A stretch of DNA of 64,000 nt from Daphnia carinata (lineage: Eukaryota > Arthropoda > Branchiopoda > Diplostraca > Daphniidae). The translations under genes and the position numbers were made by a program. Shown here one piece after another: positions 47,404 to 63,000 of this stretch. Numbering within the stretch: the first letter of the stretch is position 1; the number at the start of each line of letters is the position of its first letter. The DNA is taken from the NCBI RefSeq assembly GCF_022539665.2, contig NC_081336.1, forward strand, positions 10,144,778 to 10,208,777, read 5' to 3'. A model generated the notes under the pieces. It worked only from the letters and a program-made list of their open reading frames with translations. It was not told the DNA's origin and ran no database searches.

Positions 47404-49080
47404 AGTGTATCTACAGTTGACGATCTCAATAGCAATAAGGTTGGTGTTGAACAAGAAGATTGTCTAGCAGCTAACACCTCACACTTAACAGGTATGTGTT
47501 GATCTTTACGTTCAAGGAAGACTGACCAGCTTATTCCATCCATTTTCAGGGAAAAGGCTGGATTCTGATAGGACAATGAAAACCAAACTTAAAAGGAGTT
47601 AGAAAAATTGCAGAAGAAGAAATTAAAAAAGAAAAATAACAAGAAGTGGTCCTGAATTGCCAAACTTGCACAAGCCACCGAGGCAGCATCAGTGTCATCA
47701 ACCTCTGATCCGACAGAGTTTGTCAAAACAGGTATTCCTGAACCAAGACCAACAAGTACACTGCTAACACAAATTTTCAACAGTGAAGGCTGTCTAGTAT
47801 TCAACAAATTTGATTTAGGAGAACTATCTTATCCCTCACCCATTCTGAACAAGACCACTTTAGATTCAAAAGTGGCAACGATAAAAAAAAAAACTCAAAG
47901 CCAAAGTGAAAATCTTGGATGGCCAAACTGAAGTTGAATGCGATAAGTATTGAAGAGAAACAGGCGTGAAAAGGTGCTCTGCAAAGAGCAGAAGGTTTTC
48001 AGGTAAACTTTCAATTTGACAAACATATTTTTAAGATTTTAAATAATTTAACCTTTCTGTATTGCAATAGGTGAAAAACAATGTGGAATTGCTTGCTAAA
48101 TCTATTAAGAAACAAGATGAAATCAAATCAAATTGTAAAAGAAGTTGGCTGAACGCATCGAAGAATAGGAAAAGAGAAAGGAATAACAACAGAAAACGAG
48201 AAAAGCAAACACTAAGAAAAAGAAAACTGAAAATAAAGAACATAAACCGAATGAACACCTCACACTTAACAGGTATGTGTTAACATTTACATTTAAGGAA
48301 GACCGGCCAGTTTATTCCATTGATTTTCAGGGAAAAAGCTGGAATTGTCTGATAAGACAACGAAAATCAAACTTAAACGGAAGTTAGAGGGAATGAACAA
48401 GAAATTAAAAAGGAAAAGTAAGAAGAAGAGGTCCTGAATTGCCAAACATGCTCGAGCCACCAAGGCAGCATCTGTGTCATCAACCTCTGGTCTTTCAGAG
48501 TTTGTTAAAACAGAAATTCCTGAAGCAAGACTAGCAAGTACACTGGCAACACCAATTTTTAACAGTGGAGGCTGCCTAGTTTCCGGCAAATTTGACTTTG
48601 GAGAACTATCTAATTCCTCACCCATTCTGAATAAGACCACTTTAGATCCAGAAGTGGCAACGATTAAAATGAAAGAAAATAAAACTTAAACCAAAAATGA
48701 AAATCTTGGTAGGCCAAGCTGAAGTTGAAAATGCAACAAGTATTGAAGAGAAACAGGCACGAAATGGTGCTCTGCAAATAGCTGAAGGTTTTCAGGTAAA
48801 CTTTCAATTTGACAAAAATATTTGTAAGATCTTGAAAACTTTTAACCTTTCTGTATTGCAATAGGTAAAAGACTATGTGGAATTGCTTGCCAAACCGAAT
48901 AATGAACGAGATCAAATCAAATCAGAGAGTAACAAAAATTGCGCTGAACGAATCGAAGAAAAGGAAAAGAGAAGGGAATAACAACAGAAAAGGAGAAAAG
49001 CCAACATTAAGAAAAAGAAAACTGAAAAGAAAGAACATAAAGTGAATAAACTAAAGAAAAAAGGCAAATTTATCGCATGA
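47404..49080 (+). pseudogene. Coiled-coil gene remnant, right arm of copy 2
   Basis: This holds the two tandem sections as in the right arm of copy 1, starting inside the exon at STVDDLNSNKVGVEQE and ending with the coiled-coil exon (AERIEEKEKRREQ). Small differences from copy 1 include a 4-base deletion near 47563 and R or N changes. The gene start is deleted. Confidence 0.5.
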
Positions 49081-50056
49081 AAAACTGATACTGACTGATG
49101 GATCAGCTAAACTTGTGTTCTTTCATGTGCAGCCATGTCGTGATAGTTTTTTAGAAAAATACACTGATATGCCTTCCATGATCGTGGAAAATTTGAAGAA
49201 AAAAAATCTTAGATTCAATTTAAAAGGTTTAGTGTCTTCAGTAATAAGAGACTCTCATAAAAAAAAATCCGTCGTAGTAGAAAATTGATTTGTCATTATT
49301 AGTAGCTTTGCTAACGTAAAGTGTAAAGCTTCCTTATATCTCAATGTAGTATGTCATGTGTAATTAGGTAATCAATAGCTGCTTGAAAATGTACAAAAGG
49401 TGAAAACAGGACACGAAGAACGAACAAAATCATTTATAGCAGTAGGTTATGATTTTAATATATTTATTGGGCTCTTTGTAATTGTTAAAAGAATTGAAAA
49501 TGTATAAAGAATAAATGGTATTAGAATCAATATTGGATTACAATAGTCTTTGTTTTGGTCCTTGCTTCAGACGATAGTTCAAGTTTGTACTATTATTCCT
49601 ATAAACATTATTTATCAAATGTTAATAATAATAAACTAGTCTTCGTGGTAACATATATTTTTGTTCCCAGCAACCACAAAAGCCCCGCGGAACTCATTCA
49701 GTTTCCTTATTCACAACGAATCAGTGGTCTTTACCTATGGCATAAGTATCGACAAAGGGAAGTTATAAGGGAGATGGACTGGGGGTTGGGGGAATAATCA
49801 AAGAGGGTGGACAGAACAAGGCTAAGTGCGAAAAACATTAATTTCTTGTATTATATTAAAAAAAGCCGATAGTAGTTCAATAAACAAAAATTGTGAAAAA
49901 TGAACTTTATTTAACGGGATATTAGCAATATATAAATACTAACGTAATCCGAAATCAGATTGCTAACGAATAAATAATCAAAGATTAACTAACGTACATA
50001 CGCTAACATTGTTTGATCTCGGCAAACCTTATAGAAGGTAACGGTTTCAGCAACCT

Positions 50057-53000
50057 ATGCTACATTCAAAAAGCATCAAATATACGTGTATTCAATGTGA
50101 ATATAGTGTTATAGAATCAGTTTCATGATCTACATTCAAACAGCATCAAATATACGTGTATTCAATGTGAATATAGTGTGATACAGTGAGTTTCAATATC
50201 TACATTCAAACAGCATCAAATATACGTGTATTCAATGTGAATATAGTGTTATACAATGAGTTTCAATATCTACATTCAAACAGCATCAAATATACGTGTA
50301 TTCAATGTGAATATAGTGTTATAGAATCAGTTTCATATCTACATTCAAACAGCATCAAATATACGTGTATTCAATGTGAATATAGTGTATGATACATGAG
50401 TTTCAATATCTACATTCAAACAGCATCAAATATACGTGTATTCAATGTGAATATAGTGTTATAGAATCAGTTTCAATATCTACATTCAAACAGCATCAAA
50501 TATACGTGTATTCAATGTGAATATAGTGTGATAGAAGTGAGTTTCAATATCTACATTCAAACAGCATCAAATATACGTGTATTCAATGTGAATATAGTGT
50601 TATAGAATCAGTTTCATGATCTACATTCAAACAGTATCAATTATACGTGTATTCAATGTGAATATAGTGTTATAGAGTGAGTTTCAATATCTACATTCAA
50701 ACAGCATCAAATATACGTGTATTCAATGTGAATATAGTGTTATAGAATCAGTTTCAATATCTACATTCAAACAGCATCAAATATACGTGTATTCAATGTG
50801 AATATAGTGTTATAGAATCAGTTTCAATATCTACATTCAAACAGCATCAAATATACGTGTATTCAATGTGAATATAGTGTGTGATACAGTGAGTTTCAAT
50901 ATCTACATTCAAACAGCATCAAATATACGTGTATTCAATGTGAATATAGTGTTATAGAATCAGTTTCAATATCTACATTCAAACAGCATCAAATATACGT
51001 GTATTCAATGTGAATATAGTGTGATAGAGTGAGTTTCAATATCTACATTCAAACAGCATCAAATATACGTGTATTCAATGTGAATATAGTGTTATAGAAT
51101 CAGTTTCATATCTACATTCAAACAGCATCAAATATACGTGTATTCAATGTGAATATAGTGTGATAGAATCAGTTTCAATATCTACATTCAAACAGCATCA
51201 AATATACGTGTATTCAATGTGAATATAGTGTTATAGAATCAGTTTCATGATCTACATTCAAACAGCATCAAATATACGTGTATTCAATGTGAATATAGTG
51301 TTATATAGAATCAGTTTCAATATCTACATTCAAACAGCATCAAATATACGTGTATTCAATGTGAATATAGTGTTATAGAATCAGTTTCATATCTACATTC
51401 AAACAGCATCAAATATACGTGTATTCAATGTGAATATAGTGTTATAGAATCAGTTTCAATATCTACATTCAAACAGCATCAAATATACGTGTATTCAATG
51501 TGAATATAGTGTTATAGAAGTGAGTTTCAATATCTACATTCAAACAGCATCAAATATACGTGTATTCAATGTGAATATAGTGTTATAGAATCAGTTTCAA
51601 TATCTACATTCAAACAGCATCAAATATACGTGTATTCAATGTGAATATAGTGTTATAGAATCAGTTTCAATATCTACATTCAAACAGCATCAAATATACG
51701 TGTATTCAATGTGAATATAGTGTGATATAGAATCAGTTTCAATATCTACATTCAAACAGCATAAAATATGCGTGTATTCAATGTGAATATAGTGTTATAG
51801 AATCAGTTTCAATATCTACATTCAAACAGCATCAAATATACGTGTATTCAATGTGAATATAGTATGATACAGTGAGTTTCAATATCTACATTCAAACAGC
51901 ATCAAATATACGTGTATTCAATGTGAATATAGTGTTATAGAATCAGTTTCAATATCTACATTCAAACAGCATCAAATATACGTGTATTCAATGTGAATAT
52001 AGTGTTATAGAATCAGTTTCAATATCTACATTCAAACAGCATCAAATATACGTGTATTCAATGTGAATATAGTGTTATAGAATCAGTTTCAATATCTACA
52101 TTCAAACAGCATCAAATATACGTGTATTCAATGTGAATATAGTGTTATAGAATCAGTTTCAATATCTACATTCAAACAGCATCAAATATACGTGTATTCA
52201 ATGTGAATATAGTGTTATAGAATCAGTTTCAATATCTACATTCAAACAGCATCAAATATACGTGTATTCAATGTGAATATAGTGTGATACAATGAGTTTC
52301 AATATCTACATTCAAACAGCATCAAATATACGTGTATTCAATGTGAATATAGTGTTATAGAATCAGTTTCATGATCTACATTCAAACAGCATCAAATATA
52401 CGTGTATTCAATGTGAATATAGTGTTGATAGAAGTGAGTTTCAATATCTACATTCAAACAGCATCAAATATACGTGTATTCAATGTGAATATAGTGTTAT
52501 AGAATCAGTTTCATATCTACATTCAAACAGCATCAAATATACGTGTATTCAATGTGAATATAGTGTGATACAATGAGTTTCAATATCTACATTCAAACAG
52601 CATCAAATATACGTGTATTCAATGTGAATATAGTGTTATAGAATCAGTTTCAATATCTACATTCAAACAGCATCAAATATACGTGTATTCAATGTGAATA
52701 TAGTGTTATAGAATCAGTTTCAATATCTACATTCAAACAGCATCAAATATACGTGTATTCAATGTGAATATAGTGTTATACAATGAGTTTCAATATCTAC
52801 ATTCAAACAGCATCAAATATACGTGTATTCAATGTGAATATAGTGTTATAGAATCAGTTTCATATCTACATTCAAACAGCATCAAATATACGTGTATTCA
52901 ATGTGAATATAGTGTTATAGAATCAGTTTCAATATCTACATTCAAACAGCATCAAATATACGTGTATTCAATGTGAATATAGTGTTATAGAATCAGTTTC

Positions 53001-56000
53001 AATATCTACATTCAAACAGCATCAAATATACGTGTATTCAATGTGAATATAGTGTTATAGAATCAGTTTCATATCTACATTCAAACAGCATCAAATATAC
53101 GTGTATTCAATGTGAATATAGTGTTATAGAATCAGTTTCAATATCTACATTCAAACAGCATCAAATATACGTGTATTCAATGTGAATATAGTGTTATAGA
53201 ATGAGTTTCAATATCTACATTCAAACAGCATCAAATATACGTGTATTCAATGTGAATATAGTGTGATACAGAGTTTCAATATCTACATTCAAACAGCATC
53301 AAATATACGTGTATTCAATGTGAATATAGTGTTATAGAATCAGTTTCAATATCTACATTCAAACAGCATCAAATATACGTGTATTCAATGTGAATATAGT
53401 GTGATACAATGAGTTTCAATATCTACATTCAAACAGCATCAAATATACGTGTATTCAATGTGAATATAGTGTTATAGAATCAGTTTCATGATCTACATTC
53501 AAACAGCATCAAATATACGTGTATTCAATGAATATAGTGTGATACAATGAGTTTCAATATCTACATTCAAACAGCATCAAATATACGTGTATTCAATGTG
53601 AATATAGTGTTATAGAATCAGTTTCATGATCTACATTCAAACAGCATCAAATATACGTGTATTCAATGTGAATATAGTGTGATACAGTGAGTTTCAATAT
53701 CTACATTCAAACAGCATCAAATATACGTGTATTCAATGTGAATATAGTGTTATAGAATCAGTTTCATGATCTACATTCAAACAGTATCAAATATACGTGT
53801 ATTCAACGTGAATATAGTGTATTACAATGAGTTTCAATATCTACATTCAAACAGCATCAAATATACGTGTATTCAATGTGAATATAGTGTTATAGAATCA
53901 GTTTCATATCTACATTCAAACAGCAACAAATATACGTGTATTCAATGTGAATATAGTGTTATACAATCAGTTTCATATCTACATTCAAACAGCATCAAAT
54001 ATACGTGTATTCAATGTGAATATAGTGTTATAGAATCAGTTTCAATATCTACATTCAAACAGCATCAAATATACGTGTATTCAATGTGAATATAGTGTGA
54101 TACAGTGAGTTTCAATATCTACATTCAAACAGCATCAAATATACGTGTATTCAATGTGAATATAGTGTTATAGAATCAGTTTCATGATCTACATTCAAAC
54201 AGCATCAAATATACGTGTATTCAATGTGAATATAGTGTGATACAATGAGTTTCAATATCTACATTCAAACAGCATCAAATATACGTGTATTCAATGTGAA
54301 TATAGTGTTATAGAATCAGTTTCAATATCTACATTCAAACAGCATCAAATATACGTGTATTCAATGTGAATATAGTGTTATAGAATCAGTTTCAATATCT
54401 ACATTCAAACAGCATCAAATATACGTGTATTCAATGTGAATATAGTGTTATAGAATCAGTTTCATGATCTACATTCAATCAGTATAAAATATACGTGTAA
54501 TCAATTTGAATATAGTGTGATACATGAGTTTCAATATCAACATTAAAACAGCATCAAATATACGTGTATTCAATGTGAATATAGTGTTATAGAATGAGTT
54601 TCAATATCTACATTCAAACAGCATCAAATATACGTGTATTCAATGTGAATATAGTGTTATAGAATCAGTTTCAATATCTACATTCAAACAGCATCAAATA
54701 TACGTGTATTCAATGTGAATATAGTGTTATAGAATCAGTTTCATATCTACATTCAAACAGCATCAAATATACGTGTATTCAATGTGAATATAGTGTTATA
54801 GAATCAGTTTCATATCTACATTCAAACAGCATCAAATATACGTGTATTCAATGTGAATATAGTGTTATAGAATCAGTTTCATATCTACATTCAAACAGCA
54901 TCAAATATACGTGTATTCAATGTGAATATAGTGTGATACAATGAGTTTCAATATCTACATTCAAACAGCATCAAATATACGTGTATTCAATGTGAATATA
55001 GTGTTATAGAATCAGTTTCATATCTACATTCAAACAGCATCAAATATACGTGTATTCAATGTGAATATAGTGTTATAGAATCAGTTTCAATATCTACATT
55101 CAAACAGCATCAAATATACGTGTATTCAATGTGAATATAGTGTGATAGAATGAGTTTCAATATCTACATTCAAACAGCATCAAATATACGTGTATTCAAT
55201 GTGAATATAGTGTTATAGAATCAGTTTCATATCTACATTCAAACAGCATCAAATATACGTGTATTCAATGTGAATATAGTATTATAGAATCAGTTTCAAT
55301 ATCTACATTCAAACAGCATCAAATATACGTGTATTCAATGTGAATATAGTGTGATACAGTGAGTTTCAATATCTACATTCAAACAGCATCAAATATACGT
55401 GTATTCAATGTGAATATAGTGTTATAGAATCAGTTTCATATCTACATTCAAACAGCATCAAATATACGTGTATTCAATGTGAATATAGTGTTATAGAATC
55501 AGTTTCAATATCTACATTCAAACAGCATCAAATATACGTGTATTCAATGTGAATATAGTGTGATACAGTGAGTTTCAATATCTACATTCAAACAGCATCA
55601 AATATACGTGTATTCAATGTGAATATAGTGTTATAGAATCAGTTTCATGATCTACATTCAAACAGCATCAAATATACGTGTATTCAATGTGAATATAGTG
55701 TGATACAGTGAGTTTCAATATCTACATTCAAACAGCATCAAATATACGTGTATTCAATGAGAATATAGTGTTATAGAACAGTTTCATGATCTACATTCAA
55801 ACAGCATCAAATATACGTGTATTCAATGTGAATATAGTGTTGATACAGTGAGTTTCAATATCTACATTCAAACAGCATCAAATATACGTGTATTCAATGT
55901 GAATATAGTGTTATAGATTCAGTTTCATGATCTACATTCAAACAGCATCAAATATACGTGTATTCATTGTGAATATAGTGTGATACAATGAGTTTCAATA

Positions 56001-57000
56001 TCTACATTCAAACAGCATCAAATATACGTGTATTCAATGTGAATATAGTGTTATAGAATCAGTTTCATGATCTACATTCAAACAGCATCAAATATACGTG
56101 TATTCAATGTGAATATAGTGTGATACAGTGAGTTTCAATATCTACATTCAAACAGCATCAAATATACGTGTATTCAATGTGAATATAGTGTGATATAGAA
56201 TCAGTTTCAATATCTACATTCAAACAGCATCAAATATACGTGTATTCAATGTGAATATAGTGTGATACAGTGAGTTTCAATATCTACATTCAAACAGCAT
56301 CAAATATACGTGTATTCAATGTGAATATAGTGTTATAGAATCAGTTTCATGATCTACATTCAAACAGCATCAAATATACGTGTATTCAATGTGAATATAG
56401 TGTGATACAGTGAGTTTCAATATCTACATTCAAACAGCATCAAATATACGTGTATTCAATGTGAATATAGTGTGATAGAATCAGTTTCAATATCTACATT
56501 CAAACAGCATCAAATATACGTGTATTCAATGTGAATATAGTGTTATAGAATCAGTTTCATGATCTACATTCAAACAGCATCAAATATACGTGTATTCAAT
56601 GTGAATATAGTGTGATACAATGAGTTTCAATATCTACATTCAAACAGCATCAAATATACGTGTATTCAATGTGAATATAGTGTTATAGAATCAGTTTCAA
56701 TATCTACATTCAAACAGCATCAAATATACGTGTATTCAATGTGAATATAGTGTGATACAATCAGTTTCAATATCTACATTCAAAGCATCAAATATACGTG
56801 TATTCAATGTGAATATAGTGTTATAGAATCAGTTTCAATATCTACATTCAAACAGCATCAAATATACGTGTATTCAATGTGAATATAGTGTTATAGAATC
56901 AGTTTCATATCTACATTCAAACAGCATCAAATATACGTGTATTCAATGTGAATATAGTGTTACAGAATCAGTTTCATATCTACATTCAAACAGCATCAAA
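50057..57000 (+). repeat. 70-bp satellite block rich in hybrid A/B units
   Basis: The commonest unit here is a hybrid: GTTATAGAATCAGTTTC (B half) followed by AATATCTACATT and CAGCATC (A half), often in runs (for example 51890-52260). A shortened form TTTCATATCTACATT (68 bp) is also frequent (54720-54900). A-B dimers are few. This block starts directly at the broken right end of palindrome copy 2. Confidence 0.96.
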
Positions 57001-60000
57001 TATACGTGTATTCAATGTGAATATAGTGTTATAGAATCAGTTTCATGATCTACATTCAAACAGTATCAAATATACGTGTATTCAATGTGAATATAGTGTG
57101 ATACAATGAGTTTCAATATCTACATTCAAACAGCATCAAATATACGTGTATTCAATGTGAATATAGTGTTATAGAATCAGTTTCATGATCTACATTCAAA
57201 CAGTATCAAATATACGTGTATTCAATGTGAATATAGTGTTATACAATGAGTTTCAATATCTACATTCAAACAGCATCAAATATACGTGTATTCAATGTGA
57301 ATATAGTGTGATACAGTGAGTTTCAATATCTACATTCAAACAGCATCAAATATACGTGTATTCAATGTGAATATAGTGTTATAGAATCAGTTTCATGATC
57401 TACATTCAAACAGTATCAAATATACGTGTATTCAATGTGAATATAGTGTGATACAGTGAGTTTCAATATCTACATTCAAACAGCATCAAATATACGTGTA
57501 TTCAATGTGAATATATAGTGTTACAGAATCAGTTTCATGATCTACATTCAAACAGCATCAAATATACGTGTATTCAATGTGAATATAGTGTTATAGAATC
57601 AGTTTCATGATCTACATTCAAACAGTATCAAATATACGTGTATTCAATGTGAATATAGTGTTATAGAATCAGTTTCATCATCTACATTCAAACAGTATCA
57701 AATATACGTGTATTCAATGTGAATATAGTGTTATAGAATCAGTTTCATATCTACATTCAAACAGCATCAAATATACGTGTATTCAATGTGAATATAGTGT
57801 GATACAGTGAGTTTCAATATCTACATTCAAACAGCATCAAATATACGTGTATTCAATGTGAATATAGTGTTATAGAATACGGTTCATGCACTACATTCCA
57901 ACCGTATCAACTATACGTGTATTCAATGTGAATATAGTGTTATAGAATCAGTTTCATGATCTACATTCAAACAGTATCAAATATACGTGTATTCAATGTG
58001 AATATAGTGTGATACAGTGAGTTTCAATATCTACATTCAAACAGCATCAAATATACGTGTATTCAATGTGAATATAGTGTTATAGAATCAGTTTCAATGA
58101 TCTACATTCAAAAACAGCATCAAATATACGTGTATTCAATGTGAATATAGTGTTATAGAATCAGTTTCATGATCTACATTCAAACAGTATCAAATATACG
58201 TGTATTCAATGTGAATATAGTATGATACAGTGAGTTTCAATATCTACATTCAAACAGCATCAAATATACGTGTATTCAATGTGAATATAGTGTTATAGAA
58301 TCAGTTTCATCATCTACATTCAAACAGTATCAAATATACGTGTATTCAATGTGAATATAGTATGATACAGTGAGTTTCAATATCTACATTCAAACAGCAT
58401 CAAATATACGTGTATTCAATGTGAATATAGTATGATACAATCAGTTTCAATATCTACATTCAAACAGCATCAAATATACGTGTATTCAATGTGAATATAG
58501 TGTGATAGAATGAGTTTCAATGATCTACATTCAAACAGCATCAAATATACGTGTATTCAATGTGAATATAGTGTTATAGAATCAGTTTCAATATCTACAT
58601 TCAAACAGTATCAAATATACGTGTATTCAATGTGAATATAGTGTGATAGAATCAGTTTCATGATCTACATTCAAACAGCATCAAATATACGTGTATTCAA
58701 TGTGAATATAGTGTTATAGAATCAGTTTCATGATCTACATTCAAACAGTATCAAATATACGTGTATTCAATGTGAATATAGTATGATACAGTGAGTTTCA
58801 ATATCTACATTCAAACAGCATCAAATATACGTGTATTCAATGTGAATATAGTGTTATAGAATCAGTTTCATGATCTACATTCAAACAGTATCAAATATAC
58901 GTGTATTCAATGTGAATATAGTGTTATAGAATCAGTTTCATGATCTACATTCAAACAGCATCAAATATACGTGTATTCAATGTGAATATAGTATGATACA
59001 GTGAGTTTCAATATCTACATTCAAACAGCATCAAATATACGTGTATTCAATGTGAATATAGTGTTATAGAATCAGTTTCATGATCTACATTCAAACAGTA
59101 TCAAATATACGTGTATTCAATGTGAATATAGTATGATACAGTGAGTTTCAATATCTACATTCAAACAGCATCAAATATACGTGTATTCAATGTGAATATA
59201 GTGTTATAGAATCAGTTTCATGATCTACATTCAAACAGCATCAAATATACGTGTATTCAATGTGAATATAGTGTTATAGAATCAGTTTCATGATCTACAT
59301 TCAAACAGTATCAAATATACGTGTATTCAATGTGAATATAGTGTTGATACAGTGAGTTTCAATATCTACATTCAAACAGCATCAAATATACGTGTATTCA
59401 ATGTGAATATAGTGTTATAGAATCAGTTTCATGATCTACATTCAAACAGCATCAAATATACGTGTATTCAATGTGAATATAGTATGATACAGTGAGTTTC
59501 AATATCTACATTCAAACAGCATCAAATATACGTGTATTCAATGTGAATATAGTATGATACAGTGAGTTTCAATATCTACATTCAAACAGCATCAAATATA
59601 CGTGTATTCAATGTGAATATAGTATGATACAATGAGTTTCAATATCTACATTCAAACAGCATCAAATATACGTGTATTCAATGTGAATATAGTATGATAC
59701 AGTGAGTTTCAATATCTACATTCAAACAGCATCAAATATACGTGTATTCAATGTGAATATAGTGTTATAGAATCAGTTTCATGATCTACATTCAAACAGT
59801 ATCAAATATACGTGTATTCAATGTGAATATAGTATGATACAGTGAGTTTCAATATCTACATTCAAACAGCATCAAATATACGTGTATTCAATGTGAATAT
59901 AGTTATAGAAGTGAGTTTCAATGATCTACATTCAAACAGTATCAAATATACGTGTATTCAATGTGAATATAGTGTTATAGAATCAGTTTCAATATCTACA

Positions 60001-63000
60001 TTCAAACAGCATCAAATATACGTGTATTCAATGTGAATATAGTATGATACAGTGAGTTTCAATATCTACATTCAAACAGCATCAAATATACGTGTATTCA
60101 ATGTGAATATAGTGTTATAGAATCAGTTTCAATATCTACATTCAAACAGTATCAAATATACGTGTATTCAATGTGAATATAGTATGATACAGTGAGTTTC
60201 AATATCTACATTCAAACAGCATCAAATATACGTGTATTCAATGTGAATATAGTGTTATAGAATCAGTTTCATGATCTACATTCAAACAGCATCAAATATA
60301 CGTGTATTCAATGTGAATATAGTATGATACAGTGAGTTTCAATATCTACATTCAAACAGCATCAAATATACGTGTATTCAATGTGAATATAGTGTTATAG
60401 AATCAGTTTCATATCTACATCCAAACAGTATCAAATATACGTGTATTCAATGTGAATATAGTGTTATAGAATCAGTTTCATGATCTACATTCAAACAGCA
60501 TCAAATATACGTGTATTCAATGTGAATATAGTGTTATAGAATCAGTTTCATGATCTACATTCAAACAGTATCAAATATACGTGTATTCAATGTGAATATA
60601 GTGTGATAGAGTGAGTTTCAATATCTACATTCAAACAGCATCAAATATACGTGTATTCAATGTGAATATAGTGTTATAGAATCAGTTTCAATATCTACAT
60701 TCAAACAGCATCAAATATACGTGTATTCAATGTGAATATAGTATGATACAGTGAGTTTCAATATCTACATTCAAACAGTATCAAATATACGTGTATTCAA
60801 TGTGAATATAGTGTTATAGAATCAGTTTCATGATCTACATTCAAACAGTATCAAATATACGTGTATTCAATGTGAATATAGTATGATACAGTGAGTTTCA
60901 ATATCTACATTCAAACAGCATCAAATATACGTGTATTCAATGTGAATATAGTGTTATAGAATCAGTTTCATATCTACATTCAAACAGCATCAAATATACG
61001 TGTATTCAATGTGAATATAGTGTTATAGAATCAGTTTCATATCTACATTCAAACAGCATCAAATATACGTGTATTCAATGTGAATATAGTATGATACAGT
61101 GAGTTTCAATATCTACATTCAAACAGCATCAAATATACGTGTATTCAATGTGAATATAGTGTGATACAGTGAGTTTCAATATCTACATTCAAACAGCATC
61201 AAATATACGTGTATTCAATGTGAATATAGTATGATACATTGAGTTTCAATATCTACATTCAAACAGCATCAAATATACGTGTATTCAATGTGAATATAGT
61301 GTTATAGAATCAGTTTCATGATCTACATTCAAACAGTATCAAATATACGTGTATTCAATGTGAATATAGTGTTATAGAATCAGTTTCATGATCTACATTC
61401 AAACAGTATCAAATATACGTGTATTCAATGTGAATATAGTATGATACAGTGAGTTTCAATATCTACATTCAAACAGCATCAAATATACGTGTATTCAATG
61501 TGAATATAGTGTTATAGAATCAGTTTCATATCTACATTCAAACAGTATCAAATATACGTGTATTCAATGTGAATATAGTGTTATAGAATCAGTTTCAATA
61601 TCTACATTCAAACAGCATCAAATATACGTGTATTCAATGTGAATATAGTGTTATAGAATCAGTTTCATGATCTACATTCAAACAGTATCAAATATACGTG
61701 TATTCAATGTGAATATAGTGTGATACAGTGAGTTTCAATATCTACATTCAAACAGCATCAAATATACGTGTATTCAATGTGAATCAGTTTCATCATCTAC
61801 ATTCAAACAGTATCAAATATACGTGTATTCAATGTGAATATAGTGTTATAGAATCAGTTTCATCATCTACATTCAAACAGTATCAAATATACGTGTGTTC
61901 AATGTGAATATAGTGTTACAGAATCAGTTTCATGATCTACATTCAAACAGCATCAAATATACGTGTATTCAATGTGAATATAGTGTTATAGAATCAGTTT
62001 CATGATCTACATTCAAACAGTATCAAATATACGTGTATTCAATGTGAATATAGTGTTATAGAATCAGTTTCATCATCTACATTCAAACAGTATCAAATAT
62101 ACGTGTATTCAATGTGAATATAGTGTTATAGAATCAGTTTCATGATCTACATTCAAACAGTATCAAATATACGTGTATTCAATGTGAATATAGTGTGATA
62201 CAGTGAGTTTCAATATCTACATTCAAACAGCATCAAATATACGTGTATTCAATGTGAATATAGTGTTATAGAATCAGTTTCATGATCTACATTCAAACAG
62301 CATCAAATATACGTGTATTCAATGTGAATATAGTGTTATAGAATCAGTTTCATATCTACATTCAAACAGTATCAAATATACATGTATTCAATGTGAATAT
62401 AGTGTGATACAGTGAGTTTCAATATCTACATTCAAACAGCATCAAATGTTCGTGTATTCAATGTGAATATAGTGTTATAGAATCAGTTTGATGATCTACA
62501 TTCAAACAGCATTAAATATACGTGTATTCAATGTGAATATAGTGTTATAGAATCAGTTTCATGATCTACATTCAAACAGTATCAAATATACGTGTATTCA
62601 ATGTGAATATAGTATGATACAGTGAGTTTAATATCTACATTCAAACAGCATCAAATATACGTGTATTCAATGTGAATATAGTGTTATAGAATCAGTTTCA
62701 TCATCTACATTCAAACAGTATCAAATATACGTGTATTAAATGTGAATATAGTGTGATACAGTGAGTTTCAATTTCTACATTCAAACAGCATCAAATATAC
62801 GTGTATTCAATGTGAATATAGTGTGATGCAGTGAGTTTCAAAATATAAATTCAAACAGCTTCAAATATTCGTGTATTCAATGTGAATATAGTGTGATACA
62901 ACGAGTTTCAATATCTACATTCAAACAGCATCAAATATACGTGTATTCAATGTGAATATAGTGTGATACATTGAGTTTCAATATCTACATTCAAACAGCA

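Larger units (their letters stand above)
45252..50056. mobile_element. Palindromic element copy 2, centre and right end deleted
   Basis: The left arm 45252-47403 matches copy 1 34543 to about 36693 almost base for base. At 47403/47404 it jumps directly to the right arm at the position equal to 38268, and continues to 50056 (equal to 40920), about 230 bp short of the right array. The missing centre is about 1.6 kb, so both gene starts and one gene section of the left arm are gone. It shares the arm-specific substitutions of copy 1. The left terminus is the same GGAGGTCGGAGAAAAAGG, but it meets the satellite at a different point of the unit. Flanking satellite is forward on both sides. Confidence 0.88.

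Noticed and set aside
52764-54089. Open frames of 64-107 codons with repeats such as IKYTCIQCEYSV
   Set aside because: They are translations of the satellite unit, whose low stop density leaves chance frames. They change phase with each 70-bp unit and have no support as genes.
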